The notes beneath the pieces were generated by a model, which was not told the origin of the DNA, searched no databases, and saw only the letters and a list, made by a program, of their open reading frames with translations. A DNA stretch of 64,000 nucleotides from an uncultured SAR86 cluster bacterium (GTDB lineage: Bacteria; Pseudomonadota; Gammaproteobacteria; Magnimaribacterales; D2472), in assembly GCA_902520725.1 (NCBI GenBank), contig CABYPB010000002.1:51217-115216 (forward strand), in the 5' to 3' direction. Positions 17,888 to 28,195 of the stretch are shown piece by piece. The translations under genes and the position numbers were made by a program. How positions within the stretch are numbered: the stretch's first letter is position 1; every line of letters starts with the position of its first letter.

Positions 17888-18942
17888 AAGTATTACGAAC
17901 GCCTGATAAACATTTTAATAATATAAAAGGTTATCCATTTAAACCTATATACACAAACATTATATCTGATGATGGAACAAAATTAAGAATCCATCATATA
18001 GATGAGGGTCCACAAGATGGCCCTATTTTGTTAGCAATGCATGGGCAGCCAGTATGGAGCTATTTGTATTCAAAAATGATCCCAATTCTTAATAAGTCAG
18101 GTATAAGAGTTATAGCACCTGATCTTGTTGGGTATGGTAAATCAGATAAACCAAGTATGAGAGAAGATTATAGTTATCAAAAACAAGTTGATTGGATGAC
18201 TCAATGGATGAAAATAAATGATTTAAATAATTTAACCTTTTTTGGTCAAGATTGGGGTGGTTTGATAGGTCTAAGAATGGTCGCTGATAATCCTGACAAA
18301 TTTATTAAAGTATCTATGGGAAATACTGGATTACCTTATGCACCAAATACACCAGATGAAGTTATCAAAAAAATTAAAAAATTTAGAGAAAGTAAAATAA
18401 AACTTACGCCTCTAAGTATGTCAAAAGAGATTAATAAAATGGATACAGGCATGACTCACCCTGCCCTAAAGTTTATGTATTGGCAGAAATTTTGTTGGGA
18501 CTCGAAAAATTTACCTATTGGATTAATTAATTCAGCTATGATGGAAAATAAACCTAGAAACGAGATAAGAAATCATTTTATATTGCATAAATTTGGCCTA
18601 TCGAGAATATCTCCTTATGTTACTGATTTAATGAAAGCTTATGATGCGCCATTCCCAACACCTGCATATAAAATGGGATGCAGAGCAATGCCAAGTCATG
18701 TGCCGATAATTCCAGATCAATCATTGGAGGCACAAAAAAAAGCAAGAGAATACTTCAAAACTACTGATAAACCTTTCATGTCTGTTTTTGCTGGAAATGA
18801 TCCTGTAACTAATGCCATGGAGAAAGATGTTCTTAATATGGTACCAAATGCAATAAAGGTACCTCATATTGGCGGAGGTCATTTTTTTCAATGGACTAAA
18901 CCTAAAGAATTATCTAAAGTATTAGTAGACTTTATTAAATAA
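17884..18942 (+). CDS. Haloalkane dehalogenase-like alpha/beta hydrolase
   Basis: Alpha/beta hydrolase most like subfamily I haloalkane dehalogenases (DhlA type): [13 protein letters not shown] at 53-65, [11 protein letters not shown], and the nucleophile motif GQDWGG with D123 followed by W124, the halide-binding tryptophan. The other triad members would be D306 in GNDP and H333 in GGGHF. At 352 residues it is about 40-50 longer than DhlA, mostly in the cap region. Dehalogenation is a family-based prediction; some relatives cleave epoxides or esters, but an aspartate nucleophile excludes a simple esterase. It sits between the HCCA-isomerase-like gene and three GST genes. Confidence 0.82.
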   Translation: MKVLRTPDKHFNNIKGYPFKPIYTNIISDDGTKLRIHHIDEGPQDGPILLAMHGQPVWSYLYSKMIPILNKSGIRVIAPDLVGYGKSDKPSMREDYSYQKQVDWMTQWMKINDLNNLTFFGQDWGGLIGLRMVADNPDKFIKVSMGNTGLPYAPNTPDEVIKKIKKFRESKIKLTPLSMSKEINKMDTGMTHPALKFMYWQKFCWDSKNLPIGLINSAMMENKPRNEIRNHFILHKFGLSRISPYVTDLMKAYDAPFPTPAYKMGCRAMPSHVPIIPDQSLEAQKKAREYFKTTDKPFMSVFAGNDPVTNAMEKDVLNMVPNAIKVPHIGGGHFFQWTKPKELSKVLVDFIK

Positions 18943-18947
18943 TTACA

Positions 18948-19631
18948 ATGATTGATCTGTACACATCACCTACTCCAAACGGACACAAAGTTTCGTGTAC
19001 ATTGGAAGCAATGGGGCTAACATATAATGCCCATTCTATTAATCTCATGAAAGGTGATCAAAATAAACCTAAATTTTTAAAGATCAGTCCTAACGGAAGA
19101 ATTCCAGCGATCATTGATAGATCTAATAATGACTTACATATCTTTGAATCAGGTGCAATTATGATTTATCTAGCTGAAAAGACAGGTCAATTGATGTCAA
19201 AAGATCCTATTAAGAAAGCTAAAGTTCTTGAATGGTTAATGTTTCAGATGGGTGGTGTTGGCCCAATGATGGGTCAAGCAAATGTTTTTTTTAGATATTT
19301 CCCTGAAAAGATACCATCTGCTATTGATAGGTATCAAAATGAAACTAGAAGACTCTTTGAAGTATTAGACAAACATCTATCTAAATATGAATGGTTAGCT
19401 GGCCAATATTCGATTGCAGATATAGCAAACTGGTGCTGGGTTAGAACTCATAATTGGTCTGGTGTATCAATTGAAGGACTTCATAATTTAGATAGATGGA
19501 AGAATGACATGTACAATAAACCAGGGATGAAGGAAGGAATTAAAGTTCCAGTTAAGGTAGAAAATCTTTTAAAAGATAAAAAAAAGGCAGCTGAATTTGC
19601 AAAGAATTCATCAAAAATTGTAAAAAAATAA
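18948..19631 (+). CDS. Glutathione S-transferase (Ure2p/YfcG-like)
   Basis: Cytosolic GST of 227 residues. The N-terminal thioredoxin fold begins [12 protein letters not shown], with the T/N-G-x-K pattern typical of nu/Ure2p-like enzymes, followed by the cis-proline region NGRIPAI and the [12 protein letters not shown] segment that binds the glutathione gamma-glutamyl group. The C-terminal helical domain contains GVGPMMGQ and [10 protein letters not shown]. YfcG-type relatives have GSH-dependent disulfide reductase activity. The lysine-rich C-terminus is a small extension. First of three successive GST genes. Confidence 0.87.
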   Translation: MIDLYTSPTPNGHKVSCTLEAMGLTYNAHSINLMKGDQNKPKFLKISPNGRIPAIIDRSNNDLHIFESGAIMIYLAEKTGQLMSKDPIKKAKVLEWLMFQMGGVGPMMGQANVFFRYFPEKIPSAIDRYQNETRRLFEVLDKHLSKYEWLAGQYSIADIANWCWVRTHNWSGVSIEGLHNLDRWKNDMYNKPGMKEGIKVPVKVENLLKDKKKAAEFAKNSSKIVKK

Positions 19632-19640
19632 GGAGTATTA

Positions 19641-20255
19641 ATGATAAAGCTATATCTAACACCAAATACAAGAGCAGGTAGGGTTGCATGGCTTCTAGAA
19701 GAATTAGAAATTGAATATGATTTAGAAATTTTACCCTTTACTAAAGAGGGTCTGAAATCTCCTGAACATAGATCCAGACATGCCCTAGGCAGAGTACCAG
19801 TTATAGAGGATGGAGATGTATCAATATTTGAATCAGGAGCAATAATTCAATATGTTTTAGATAGATATGATAGCAAGGGTTTAAAACCTGATGTTCAATC
19901 TAAAGAGTATCCCTACTATCTTCAATGGTTTCATTACTGTGAAGGTATGGTTATGCCTCCGATGAATCAAATTGTGGTTCAAACAATTCTTTTGCCGGAA
20001 GAACGTCGAGATGAAGTAGTATTGAAACAGGCAATGAATTTGCTCTCAAAGTCTTTAAGTCCAGTAAATAATTATTTAGAAGGAAAAGATTATCTAATTG
20101 GTGATTTTTCAGCTGCTGATTGTATGTTGGGTCATTCATGCTTCATGGCTAATAAATTTGGGACTGTTAGTGATGATATGACAAATATAAAACGATATGT
20201 ATCAAATATTGAGTCAAGGGAAGCATTTAAAAAGGCAATACAATTAGGTCAATAG
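19641..20255 (+). CDS. Glutathione S-transferase
   Basis: Cytosolic GST of 204 residues with a well-placed AGGAG ribosome-binding site. N-terminal thioredoxin fold: LTPNTRAGRVAWLLEEL, cis-proline segment GRVPVIEDG, and FESGAIIQYVLDRY. The C-terminal helical domain ends with the FSAADCMLG helix-cap motif. The lack of an N-terminal tyrosine or cysteine suggests a serine/asparagine-type active site. Second of three GST-like genes in the operon; the three differ strongly from each other, so they are not a recent duplication and probably act on different steps or substrates. Confidence 0.87.
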   Translation: MIKLYLTPNTRAGRVAWLLEELEIEYDLEILPFTKEGLKSPEHRSRHALGRVPVIEDGDVSIFESGAIIQYVLDRYDSKGLKPDVQSKEYPYYLQWFHYCEGMVMPPMNQIVVQTILLPEERRDEVVLKQAMNLLSKSLSPVNNYLEGKDYLIGDFSAADCMLGHSCFMANKFGTVSDDMTNIKRYVSNIESREAFKKAIQLGQ

Positions 20256-20258
20256 AAT

Positions 20259-21350
20259 ATGCAAAAACCTATACAAGTTTTTGGTAATGTTGGTTCTCCT
20301 TATACTCAAAAAATATTATCACTGTTAAGATACAGAAATATACCCTATGCCATCTCATGGGGAGATGTAATTCATAATTTATCACTGTTAGGCTTAGATC
20401 CTCCTAAACCTGTCCTGCTACCAACTCTTGTTTTTGATAATAAAGATGTAAAAACTGATACCACACCAATCATTAGATACTTAGAAAAGTTATTTTCTAA
20501 GAAATCTGTAATTCCTAATTCATCAAGTGTTAAATTTTTAAATTATTTATTAGAAGATTTTGCAGATGAATGGACAACAAAATATATGTTTCATTATCGG
20601 TGGCATTTTGACGAAGATGCAGAAAATGCAAAAAAAATGCTTGTGCTACAACATAAGATAAATATTGATGATGACTCATTAAATGAATTTGGTAATTCTA
20701 TAGCAGATAGGCAAATTAATAGGCTATGGGTTGTTGGTTCAAATAATGAAACTGCAAAATTAATTGATAACAGTTTCAAAAGATTTTTAAAACTATTAGA
20801 GAAACATCTTTCAAATACTCCATATATGTTTGGTTTAAGACCCTCCTCTTCAGACTTTGCTTTATATGGTCAATTAACTCAACTAGTTGGATTTGATCCA
20901 ACTCCCAGAAAAATTGCGTTAATAGAGTCACCAAGGTCTATATCATGGGTATCTATAATGAGTGATTTATCTGGTTTGCATAATATGGGTGGGGTTGGTG
21001 AATTTTTTGGAATTAATAATGATTCTAATAATAAAAATCTTAATTATTTTGAGGATAATGAGGAAGGATGGTACTCACTAAACAAGTTACCTGAATCATT
21101 AAAAGAAATCTTCAATGAGGTTGGTAAGGTTTATATTCCATGCTTAATAGCAAACAATAAGGCTTATATTAATAATGAAGATACATGGGAAATAGAGCTT
21201 GATGGATCAAAGTGGAAGCAAAAAACATTTCCATATCAATCTAAATGCTTAAATTGGATTAAAGATGAGTTTAACAATTTATCTGAACAAGATAAAAATG
21301 ATGTTAAAGACTATTTGAAAGGTTCTGGATGCGAGTTAATCCTGAACTAA
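20259..21350 (+). CDS. GST-like protein with C-terminal extension
   Basis: A 363-residue protein starting with a thioredoxin-fold GST domain (GSPYTQKILSLLRYRNI, then a DTTPIIRYLEKLF segment) and a helical GST C-domain containing LRPSSSDFALYGQLTQ. A further 110 or so residues after about 250 (from a DNEEGWYSL segment on) are outside the normal GST length; the sequence YIPCLIANNKAY with later W-E-I and K-W-K-Q suggests a small appended beta domain that I cannot name. It ends the eight-gene operon and its last 15 bases overlap the convergent ceramidase-like gene. Confidence 0.75.
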   Translation: MQKPIQVFGNVGSPYTQKILSLLRYRNIPYAISWGDVIHNLSLLGLDPPKPVLLPTLVFDNKDVKTDTTPIIRYLEKLFSKKSVIPNSSSVKFLNYLLEDFADEWTTKYMFHYRWHFDEDAENAKKMLVLQHKINIDDDSLNEFGNSIADRQINRLWVVGSNNETAKLIDNSFKRFLKLLEKHLSNTPYMFGLRPSSSDFALYGQLTQLVGFDPTPRKIALIESPRSISWVSIMSDLSGLHNMGGVGEFFGINNDSNNKNLNYFEDNEEGWYSLNKLPESLKEIFNEVGKVYIPCLIANNKAYINNEDTWEIELDGSKWKQKTFPYQSKCLNWIKDEFNNLSEQDKNDVKDYLKGSGCELILN

Positions 21351-22289
21351 TTTTTCAGAGCGATAGTGATAAAAGAAAAAAATTGTAGATAAAGCAGTTA
21401 ATAAATGCCAAAACCCATGTGCTTGAAATATTGTGTCTGGGTTACATGTTTCACTATCAGGAACTCCAGTTAACCATATAGCAAATGCGCTCATGTAAGC
21501 TATCATTCCAGCAAAATACCATTTATATGTTCTTATACCACCGGGTTTTCTTGTTGCTAATAATCCTGGTAACCAAAATAAAATTATCCACCAATATTCA
21601 CTAATATTTTGAGATACTTCATTTGGCATTACCCCGAAAATCATTAAAACTAAAAATCCAACAAAGCCTGAAAAAAATCTCATACTAGGCGACCAAAATT
21701 TATATAAAAATTCAGATATAACCCACAAACCTATAGAAACACCAAATAGATCTAATCCAATACCCATTCCATGACCAAATTGACCCCGCAATATTGCATA
21801 GCTAAAAACAATAGCAAGATATATTTTTAATAAGGTTGACTGACTCCAGTTAGACATTTTGTAACAGTTATATAACCACGGAATAATAATATACATAACC
21901 ATACTTAAATTATCTGCCCAGCCACCCCATTCAGTATTTGTTCCGTGCATCATCATTGATCCAGGACCAAGATAAACAACCGCTACTCCATAAAGAATAG
22001 TGATTTTATTAAGGCCTGAAAATTCATTAAATGAAGTTTCATTAGATATTTTGTATAAAATAAATAACCCCGCAAACATAAAACCCAGATTAGTTATGGT
22101 ATTGACAGGTTCTCTAAACACACCACCACTTACCCTTTCACACCATCTCGATGCTTCTCCAATTAATACAGCTGAATCTAATGATTGAATTAACTGAAAA
22201 TAACTTAAAATATAAAAGACAAGTAAAAATAAAATGCTTATTACTAAGGTAATTTTGAATGCATTCTGTTTTTTAAATATATTAATCAA
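21336..22289 (-). CDS. Ceramidase-like (CREST superfamily) membrane hydrolase
   Basis: Polytopic membrane protein of 317 residues with about eight helices. It shows the alkaline ceramidase/CREST pattern: WCE at 49-51 followed by REPVNTITNLGF, then GSMMMHG with H115, D126 in WADNLSM, and a final helix with H291 and H295 (HGFWH). In ceramidases and adiponectin-receptor-like proteins the three histidines hold a zinc that hydrolyses an amide. Substrate is likely an amide-linked lipid, but nothing here shows which. Bacterial members are not well characterised. It converges on the GST operon and precedes etfA by position only, in the same direction. Confidence 0.75.
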   Translation of the reverse strand: MINIFKKQNAFKITLVISILFLLVFYILSYFQLIQSLDSAVLIGEASRWCERVSGGVFREPVNTITNLGFMFAGLFILYKISNETSFNEFSGLNKITILYGVAVVYLGPGSMMMHGTNTEWGGWADNLSMVMYIIIPWLYNCYKMSNWSQSTLLKIYLAIVFSYAILRGQFGHGMGIGLDLFGVSIGLWVISEFLYKFWSPSMRFFSGFVGFLVLMIFGVMPNEVSQNISEYWWIILFWLPGLLATRKPGGIRTYKWYFAGMIAYMSAFAIWLTGVPDSETCNPDTIFQAHGFWHLLTALSTIFFFYHYRSEKLVQD

Positions 22290-22296
22290 TATAAAT

Positions 22297-23226
22297 TTAT
22301 AGGGACGATTCTAATTCTGGTAATGCACTAAACAAATCAGCAACAAGTCCATAATCAGCTACTTGAAATATTGGAGCATCTTCGTCTTTATTGATTGCAA
22401 CAATAACTTTAGAATCCTTCATACCAGCCAAATGCTGTATAGCACCAGATATACCAACAGCTATATATAAGTCAGGTGCAACGATTTTACCTGTTTGTCC
22501 AACTTGATAATCATTGGGAACAAAGCCTGCATCAACTGCAGCTCTAGAAGCACCAACTGCAGCACCAAGCTTATCAGCAATAGAATCAAGAAGATGGAAA
22601 TTGTCACCAGACTGCATACCTCTTCCTCCTGAGATTACTATATCAGCAGAAGTTAATTCAGGTCTATCACTCTGTGCAATTTCCTCAGAAATAAACTTAC
22701 TGATACCACTTGTCTCCAATGCATCAATTTCAGAAATTTCAATTCCTGAATTATTACATCCAACTGGATCAAAAGCTGTAGATCTAACCGTTATAACTTT
22801 AGTACTATCGTTAGATTTAACAGTTGCTATGCAACTACCTGCATAAATTGGTCGTTTAAAAGTATTATCTGATTCAATAGATATAATATCTGATATCTGT
22901 TGTGTATCTAATTTAGCTGAAATTCTTGGCATAACATTCTTTCCAAATGTTGTAGCAGGTGCAAGTATATGAGTAAAAGAACCAACATTTGAAAGCACAA
23001 GTGCAGCAATATCTTCAGCCAAAGCATTTTTGTAAATGTCATTATCACATTTCAATATATTATTAACGCTATCAACTTTCTGAGCTTCATCAATAACAGA
23101 GTCCATATCACAACCAGCTATTAGTAGTGAAATCTCATCGGATATTTTTGTAGCAGCAGCAACAGTGTTTAGTGTTGCGCCCTTTAGACTTTTATTATCA
23201 TGTTCTGCAATAACTAAAATGCTCAT
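22297..23226 (-). CDS. etfA: Electron transfer flavoprotein alpha subunit
   Basis: FAD-carrying subunit of ETF, which takes electrons from acyl-CoA and other dehydrogenases and hands them to ETF-ubiquinone oxidoreductase. The 309-residue length is normal. The C-terminal FAD domain is complete, with [23 protein letters not shown], the QVGQTGK segment and [12 protein letters not shown]. Its start overlaps the etfB stop by 4 bases (ATGA), so translation is coupled. The ETF-QO gene diverges just upstream of etfB, so the full electron route is present. Confidence 0.95.
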   Translation of the reverse strand: MSILVIAEHDNKSLKGATLNTVAAATKISDEISLLIAGCDMDSVIDEAQKVDSVNNILKCDNDIYKNALAEDIAALVLSNVGSFTHILAPATTFGKNVMPRISAKLDTQQISDIISIESDNTFKRPIYAGSCIATVKSNDSTKVITVRSTAFDPVGCNNSGIEISEIDALETSGISKFISEEIAQSDRPELTSADIVISGGRGMQSGDNFHLLDSIADKLGAAVGASRAAVDAGFVPNDYQVGQTGKIVAPDLYIAVGISGAIQHLAGMKDSKVIVAINKDEDAPIFQVADYGLVADLFSALPELESSL

Positions 23227-23975
23227 TGTATTACCTTCGCTTCATTTTTTAATTTATCCACTAATTCATCAACTGTTTCAACAATAATACCAGCATCTCT
23301 TGAAGGCGGTAGTTCAACAGATAATAGTTCGGTTCGAGGATTAGTATCTACACCTAGATCAGAAACAGGAATTATATTTAACTCTTTCTTTTTAGCTTTC
23401 ATTATATTTGGTAAAGATGCATACCTAGGTTCATTTAATCTCAAATCAGTCGTTACAATAGCTGGTATTGATAACTCAAGTGTCTGTAAACCTCCATCTA
23501 TTTCTCTAGTGACTTGAACAGTTGAGGATTCTAAATTAAGTTGGGATGCATTAGTTGCCTGTGGATAATCAAGCAATGATCCTAGCATTTGTCCTGTTTG
23601 ATTATTATCACCATCAATTGCTTGTTTACCAAGTATTATTAAATCAGGTTTTTCATCTTCTACTATAGCTTTAAGAACTTTAGCAATTGAAAGAGGTTCT
23701 AATAAAGTATCTGTTTCAACAAGAGTAGCTCTATCTGCACCAAGAGCTAGTGCCGTTCTTAATTGTTCTTGTGATTCAGATTTTCCAATTGAGACTGCAA
23801 TAACTTCAGATACCTTTCCTGCTTCTTTAAGCCTTACAGCTTCTTCAAGTGCAATTTCACAAAATGGATTTACAGCCATCTTTACATTATTCAAATCAAC
23901 GTTTGAATTATCTGAAAGTGGCCTTACTTTAACGTTATAATCGACAACTCGCTTAATTGGTACTAAAATTTTCAT
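23223..23975 (-). CDS. etfB: Electron transfer flavoprotein beta subunit
   Basis: AMP-binding partner of EtfA, 250 residues. The N-terminal [17 protein letters not shown], the [16 protein letters not shown] helix and the [17 protein letters not shown] segment are characteristic of EtfB; a conserved region including [20 protein letters not shown] is present and in relatives contacts acyl-CoA dehydrogenases. First gene of the etfBA pair, transcribed from the A+T-rich region shared with the divergent ETF-QO gene. Confidence 0.95.
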   Translation of the reverse strand: MKILVPIKRVVDYNVKVRPLSDNSNVDLNNVKMAVNPFCEIALEEAVRLKEAGKVSEVIAVSIGKSESQEQLRTALALGADRATLVETDTLLEPLSIAKVLKAIVEDEKPDLIILGKQAIDGDNNQTGQMLGSLLDYPQATNASQLNLESSTVQVTREIDGGLQTLELSIPAIVTTDLRLNEPRYASLPNIMKAKKKELNIIPVSDLGVDTNPRTELLSVELPPSRDAGIIVETVDELVDKLKNEAKVIQ

Positions 23976-24132
23976 AGTCTGGTTTTATGTTTATTTAACT
24001 AGTAGATTGTACTTATTAATATGTATATTTAATATAAGTTTCGATTATTTAAATGACATTTTAATATAATTAAAACTTATAATATAGTATAATTATAATG
24101 TATTTTTATTGACAATTACAATACAGAATCTT
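23976..24132. promoter_or_regulatory. Divergent promoter region between etfBA and the ETF-QO gene
   Basis: About 130-155 bases of strongly A+T-rich DNA between head-to-head genes. A perfect TATAAT lies at 24088-24093 on the plus strand; transcription from it would begin near 24100, which favours the ATG at 24133 over the TTG at 24109 as the ETF-QO start. No clear -35 box or operator palindrome was seen. Confidence 0.4.
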
Positions 24133-25755
24133 ATGCACAGAGAAGAAATGGAATATGATGTTGTGGTAGTTGGTGGTGGTCCATCAGGTCTTGCTGCAGC
24201 AATTAAATTTGCCCAATTAAATAAAGAAAATAATACCAATTATTCAATATGTCTTCTTGAAAAAGGTTCTGAAATAGGAGCTCACATTCTTTCTGGAAAT
24301 GTTTTTCAGCCAAATGCCCTTGATGAATTAATACCAAACTGGCAAGAGCTAAATGCACCTTTAAATGTTCCAGTTAAAAAAGACAAAATATTTTATTTTC
24401 TTAAAAGTATGGGTATACCTGTTCCTCCATTTGTGATGCCAGCTATGAACAATCATGGAAACTATATTATTAGTTTAGGTAATTTATGTAGGTGGCTTGG
24501 TGACCAAGCTGAGAGTCTTGGAGTTGAAATTTTTCCAGGATTTCCAGCAAGTAAACTCCTAATTGAAAATGATAAAGTAGTTGGTGTTCAAACAGGTGAT
24601 ATGGGTATTTCAGAATCTGGACAACTAAAACCAGGAAATGAACCAGGCATAAACATAAAAGCTAAGCTAACAATTTTAGGTGAAGGATGTAGAGGTCATC
24701 TAGGAAAACAAGTCATAAATAAGTTTAATCTTTCTGATGGTAAAGATCCCCAACATTATGGAATAGGCTTTAAAGAAGTCTGGAAAATAGATCCAAAGGT
24801 TCATGAGGAAGGTTTGGTTATTCATACAAATGGTTGGCCTACTCCTGATATAGCTGCTGGTTCATATTTTTATCATGGTGAAAATAATGAAGCTTATATT
24901 GGTTTTGTTATACCCCTTGATTATGCAAACCCACATTTAAGTCCTTTTGATGAATTTCAACGTTGGAAAACACATCCTGTAATTAAAAAATATTTAAAAA
25001 ATGGTGAAAGAATATCTTATGGAGCAAGGGCACTAATAAAGGGTGGTCTTCAATCATTGCCTAAGATGGATTTTCCTGGCGGACTGCTTATTGGTTGTAA
25101 TGCTGGTACATTAGTTTTTTCAAAGATTAAAGGCTCGCATACAGCTATGAAGTCAGGTGAATTAGCTGGTGAGCATGCTTTCTCCTCCATTCAAGGTAAT
25201 GTAAATACAGATTATGATTCAAAGATTAGGGAATCATGGGTATATGATGAACTCTATAAATCTAGAAATTTTGGACCTATATTTCATAAATTTGGCGCCC
25301 TTTTAGGAGCTGCTGTAAATGTTATTGACCAATTTATATTTAGAGGTAATATGCCTTTCACAATGAAACACTCTACTCCAGATCACGCATGTCTAAAAAA
25401 AACAGATGAAATGCCCAAAATAAATTATCAAAAACCTGATGGAATTTATTCATTCGATAAACTTTCATCTGTTTATCTTTCAAATACAAATCATGAAGAA
25501 GATCAGCCATGTCACTTACAGTTAAAAGATCCATCAATACCAATAAGCATTAATCTTCCTATGTATGACGAGCCAGCACAAAGATATTGCCCCGCTGGCG
25601 TTTATGAAGTTGTTGAAAAGGATAATCAAAAAAAGTTTGTTATAAACGCTCAGAATTGCGTTCATTGTAAAACATGTGATATCAAGGATCCATCGCAAAA
25701 TATTACATGGGTAAGTCCTGAAGGACCTGGTGGACCAAATTATCCAAATATGTAA
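24133..25755 (+). CDS. Electron transfer flavoprotein-ubiquinone oxidoreductase
   Basis: Membrane-associated FAD/4Fe-4S enzyme that passes electrons from ETF to ubiquinone. The dinucleotide motif VVVGGGPSGLAAA lies near the start, the quinone-binding region and the GCNAGTLVFSKIKGSHTAMKSG-type segment are mid-protein, and the C-terminal ferredoxin-like cluster site has CPAGVYE then CVHCKTCDIKDP. I place the start at the ATG at 24133 (MHREEMEYDV), matching the usual family N-terminus; the frame stays open to a TTG at 24109 with no ribosome-binding site. Its TAA overlaps the ATG of the DUF885 lipoprotein gene by one base. It is divergent from etfBA. Confidence 0.93.
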   Translation: MHREEMEYDVVVVGGGPSGLAAAIKFAQLNKENNTNYSICLLEKGSEIGAHILSGNVFQPNALDELIPNWQELNAPLNVPVKKDKIFYFLKSMGIPVPPFVMPAMNNHGNYIISLGNLCRWLGDQAESLGVEIFPGFPASKLLIENDKVVGVQTGDMGISESGQLKPGNEPGINIKAKLTILGEGCRGHLGKQVINKFNLSDGKDPQHYGIGFKEVWKIDPKVHEEGLVIHTNGWPTPDIAAGSYFYHGENNEAYIGFVIPLDYANPHLSPFDEFQRWKTHPVIKKYLKNGERISYGARALIKGGLQSLPKMDFPGGLLIGCNAGTLVFSKIKGSHTAMKSGELAGEHAFSSIQGNVNTDYDSKIRESWVYDELYKSRNFGPIFHKFGALLGAAVNVIDQFIFRGNMPFTMKHSTPDHACLKKTDEMPKINYQKPDGIYSFDKLSSVYLSNTNHEEDQPCHLQLKDPSIPISINLPMYDEPAQRYCPAGVYEVVEKDNQKKFVINAQNCVHCKTCDIKDPSQNITWVSPEGPGGPNYPNM

Positions 25756-27548
25756 TGAATAAATTAAATCTTTTATGTCTTGGTTTACTTTTAATAATTG
25801 TATCCTGCACCTCAATTGAACCAGCATCAGTAGAAGCAAAAGATGATCAAATAAATGCCATAGATGAAAATCAAAAATTTTCTAAATATCTTGAAGATGA
25901 ATGGGAAAAAACTCTAAATAAAAACCCACTTTTTGCAACATATACAGGTGATAAAAGAGCTAACAGTGAAATTAAACCTAATACCATTGAACAATTTAAT
26001 AAATCAAAAGAATCTGCATTAGAGTCATTCAACCTTTTACAACAAATCGACCTAAATAAATTAAATGAGGATAATAAATTAAATTATCAACTTTTAGAAT
26101 TTGACCTCAAAAATGACATATATTCAAATGAGTTCCCTACTTATTACTTAAGATTAAATCAAAGAGGCGGAATACAAAGCTTCTATGAAACTGGAAATAG
26201 ACTAGTCTATACATCAAAGCAGGACTATTTAGATTGGCTCTCCAGATTGGAGTTATTCTCCAAAAATATCTTGAATTCATACGAAATAAATAAAGAAGGT
26301 CTTATCAAAGGCTATACTCAACCTAGATTAGTAACAACTGCTGTAATTTCTCAAATAGACGCAATTATTAATTCAGATATTGAATCAAATCCCTATTTAA
26401 AAGTTTTTTTAGAAGCAGATGAATCATTGTTAACCAGTGAAGAAAGAATTAATCTAATTAACGATGCAAAAAATCTGATTATTAATAGCATTAATCCTGC
26501 GTATACAAAACTTAATAACTTCCTAAAGAATGAATATCTTCCAAAATCTAGAGATAGTATTGGTATACAAGATATTCCGAATGGCAAAAAATATTATGAA
26601 TATTTAGCAAGGTACTACACTACAACAGACCTTACTCCTCAAGAAATACATGATATTGGTCTAGCAGAGATCAAAAGAATAAGATCTGAAATGGAAGATA
26701 TTATTGCTGAGGTAAATTGGGATGGTGATTTTGACTCATTTTTAAACTATCTGAGAACAAGTCCAAGATTTTATTATGATAATTCTGAAGATTTATTTAA
26801 TGCATATCTAATAATGTCTAAAACAATAGATCCACTTTTACCAAAACTATTTAAAACTTTCCCAAGAGCACCATATGGTGTTATACCAATCCCTGCTGAA
26901 TCTGCACCTTTTACTACAACGGCCTATTACAACAGTCCAAGTCCAGGCAGACCTGGCTATTTTTATGCTAATTTATATAAACCTGAATCAAGACCTAAAT
27001 ATGAGATTCCTGTTTTGACAGTTCATGAGGCTGTACCTGGGCATCATTTTCAGATCTCTATTGCTCAAGAGTTAGAAAACGTTCCAAATTTTAGAAAATA
27101 TCAAGGAATAACTGCATTTGTTGAGGGATGGGGTTTATATAGCGAAGAGTTAGGTGAATATATAAATTTATATGATGATCCATATGATAAATTTGGTCAG
27201 CTTACATATGATATGTGGAGAGCTATAAGACTTGTTGTTGATACAGGTATGCATTACATGGATTGGTCAAGGGATGAGGCTGTAGATCTGTTTTTAAAAA
27301 ATTCTGCAAAATCTGAGCTGGATATACAAAATGAAGTGGATAGATATATTGCATGGCCAGGTCAAGCGCTAGCATATAAAATCGGGCAACTAAAAATTCT
27401 TGAATTAAGGAATAAATCTGAATCAATGTTGGGTGATAAATATGACATCAAAGATTTTCATTATGAAGTTCTTAAAAGAGGTTCTTTACCACTAGAGTTA
27501 TTAGAATTTTATATCGACGAATGGATTAACGAGTCACTGAATTCTTAG
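25755..27548 (+). CDS. DUF885-family lipoprotein, putative metallopeptidase
   Basis: A 597-residue lipoprotein: the signal peptide ends in a lipobox IVSC with C18 as the lipidated cysteine. The DUF885 region carries a zinc-peptidase-like HEAVPGHH motif (424-431), a following [11 protein letters not shown] segment containing the likely third metal ligand, and the [12 protein letters not shown] signature. Family members are probable periplasmic peptidases, but activity has seldom been shown. Its start overlaps the ETF-QO stop by one base; this seems to be compact packing, not shared function. Its last 23 bases overlap the convergent DUF2256 gene. Confidence 0.85.
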   Translation: MNKLNLLCLGLLLIIVSCTSIEPASVEAKDDQINAIDENQKFSKYLEDEWEKTLNKNPLFATYTGDKRANSEIKPNTIEQFNKSKESALESFNLLQQIDLNKLNEDNKLNYQLLEFDLKNDIYSNEFPTYYLRLNQRGGIQSFYETGNRLVYTSKQDYLDWLSRLELFSKNILNSYEINKEGLIKGYTQPRLVTTAVISQIDAIINSDIESNPYLKVFLEADESLLTSEERINLINDAKNLIINSINPAYTKLNNFLKNEYLPKSRDSIGIQDIPNGKKYYEYLARYYTTTDLTPQEIHDIGLAEIKRIRSEMEDIIAEVNWDGDFDSFLNYLRTSPRFYYDNSEDLFNAYLIMSKTIDPLLPKLFKTFPRAPYGVIPIPAESAPFTTTAYYNSPSPGRPGYFYANLYKPESRPKYEIPVLTVHEAVPGHHFQISIAQELENVPNFRKYQGITAFVEGWGLYSEELGEYINLYDDPYDKFGQLTYDMWRAIRLVVDTGMHYMDWSRDEAVDLFLKNSAKSELDIQNEVDRYIAWPGQALAYKIGQLKILELRNKSESMLGDKYDIKDFHYEVLKRGSLPLELLEFYIDEWINESLNS

Positions 27549-27672
27549 TTCTTTTACATTTTTCACTACAGTAAATTACATTTTCCCAATCTTTTTGCCA
27601 TTTTTTTCTCCATGTAAATGACCTTTTACATACAGGACAAAGCTTTTTGGGTAGTGTTAATTTTTTATGCAA
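27526..27672 (-). CDS. DUF2256 small zinc-ribbon-like protein
   Basis: A 48-residue protein found by reading the minus strand. It has the DUF2256 layout: MHKK then [19 protein letters not shown], and a second pair in YCSEKCKR. Four cysteines (C12, C15, C35, C39) would bind one zinc. The start must be TTG at 27672, because no ATG or GTG lies between it and an in-frame stop three codons upstream. The start overlaps the end of the DUF1285 gene by 8 bases, so it is the last gene of the murB-lysE-DUF1285 unit; its 3' end overlaps the convergent DUF885 gene. Function of the family is unknown. Confidence 0.85.
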   Translation of the reverse strand: MHKKLTLPKKLCPVCKRSFTWRKKWQKDWENVIYCSEKCKRTKNSVTR

Positions 27673-28195
27673 TTTGACCTATTGGATGTTTTGTATTGTT
27701 ACTAGGTATGTAAAGAATATTTTTATTAATATACTTTTTCTCTAGAGCAATATCTATTAATTTGTAATAAATGTTCCTGTTAAAAAATCCTTCTATGTTA
27801 TTTCTAACATTTGCTATTGGAATTAAAGAGTCATTATATTTTATTAGCTTTGTTGAGTTATCTTTGTCCAAAATAAACTCATAGTTTAAATTTGTGCTTA
27901 ATATAATTGAGTCAGAGGTCATTTCAAAATCTATTATCATATATGGTGCAAGCTCTACTTTTACAGGGACTTTTTCAACTGGAGTTACTAAAAAATAATT
28001 ATTACCTTCATTTTTTAATACCGTCGAGAATAAATTTGTAAGTTTTTGATTTTTAATTGGTGACTGGTTATAAAACCAATTTCCTTCTCTGTCTATAAAA
28101 AACTCTTGTCCTTCACATAAATCTGGGTTCCATTTATCAACAGGAGGAAATTTTTCATAACCTTTAAGATCTTTTGCTAATTTAGAAATACTCAT
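27665..28195 (-). CDS. DUF1285-family protein
   Basis: A 176-residue cytoplasmic protein matching DUF1285: a proline-rich start ([17 protein letters not shown]), the [16 protein letters not shown] segment, then two beta-rich halves with [15 protein letters not shown]. The family has a pleckstrin-homology-like double fold and no assigned function. The gene overlaps the upstream lysE-family gene by 14 bases and the downstream DUF2256 gene by 8, so all three are probably made from one transcript. Confidence 0.83.
   Translation of the reverse strand: MSISKLAKDLKGYEKFPPVDKWNPDLCEGQEFFIDREGNWFYNQSPIKNQKLTNLFSTVLKNEGNNYFLVTPVEKVPVKVELAPYMIIDFEMTSDSIILSTNLNYEFILDKDNSTKLIKYNDSLIPIANVRNNIEGFFNRNIYYKLIDIALEKKYINKNILYIPSNNTKHPIGQIA

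Noticed and set aside
18948..21350. Recent tandem duplication of the three GST genes
   Set aside because: The three proteins differ in length and in active-site segments, so they are old, divergent members.
24109..24132. TTG start for ETF-QO
   Set aside because: No ribosome-binding site, and the ATG at 24133 matches the family N-terminus and suits the TATAAT at 24088.
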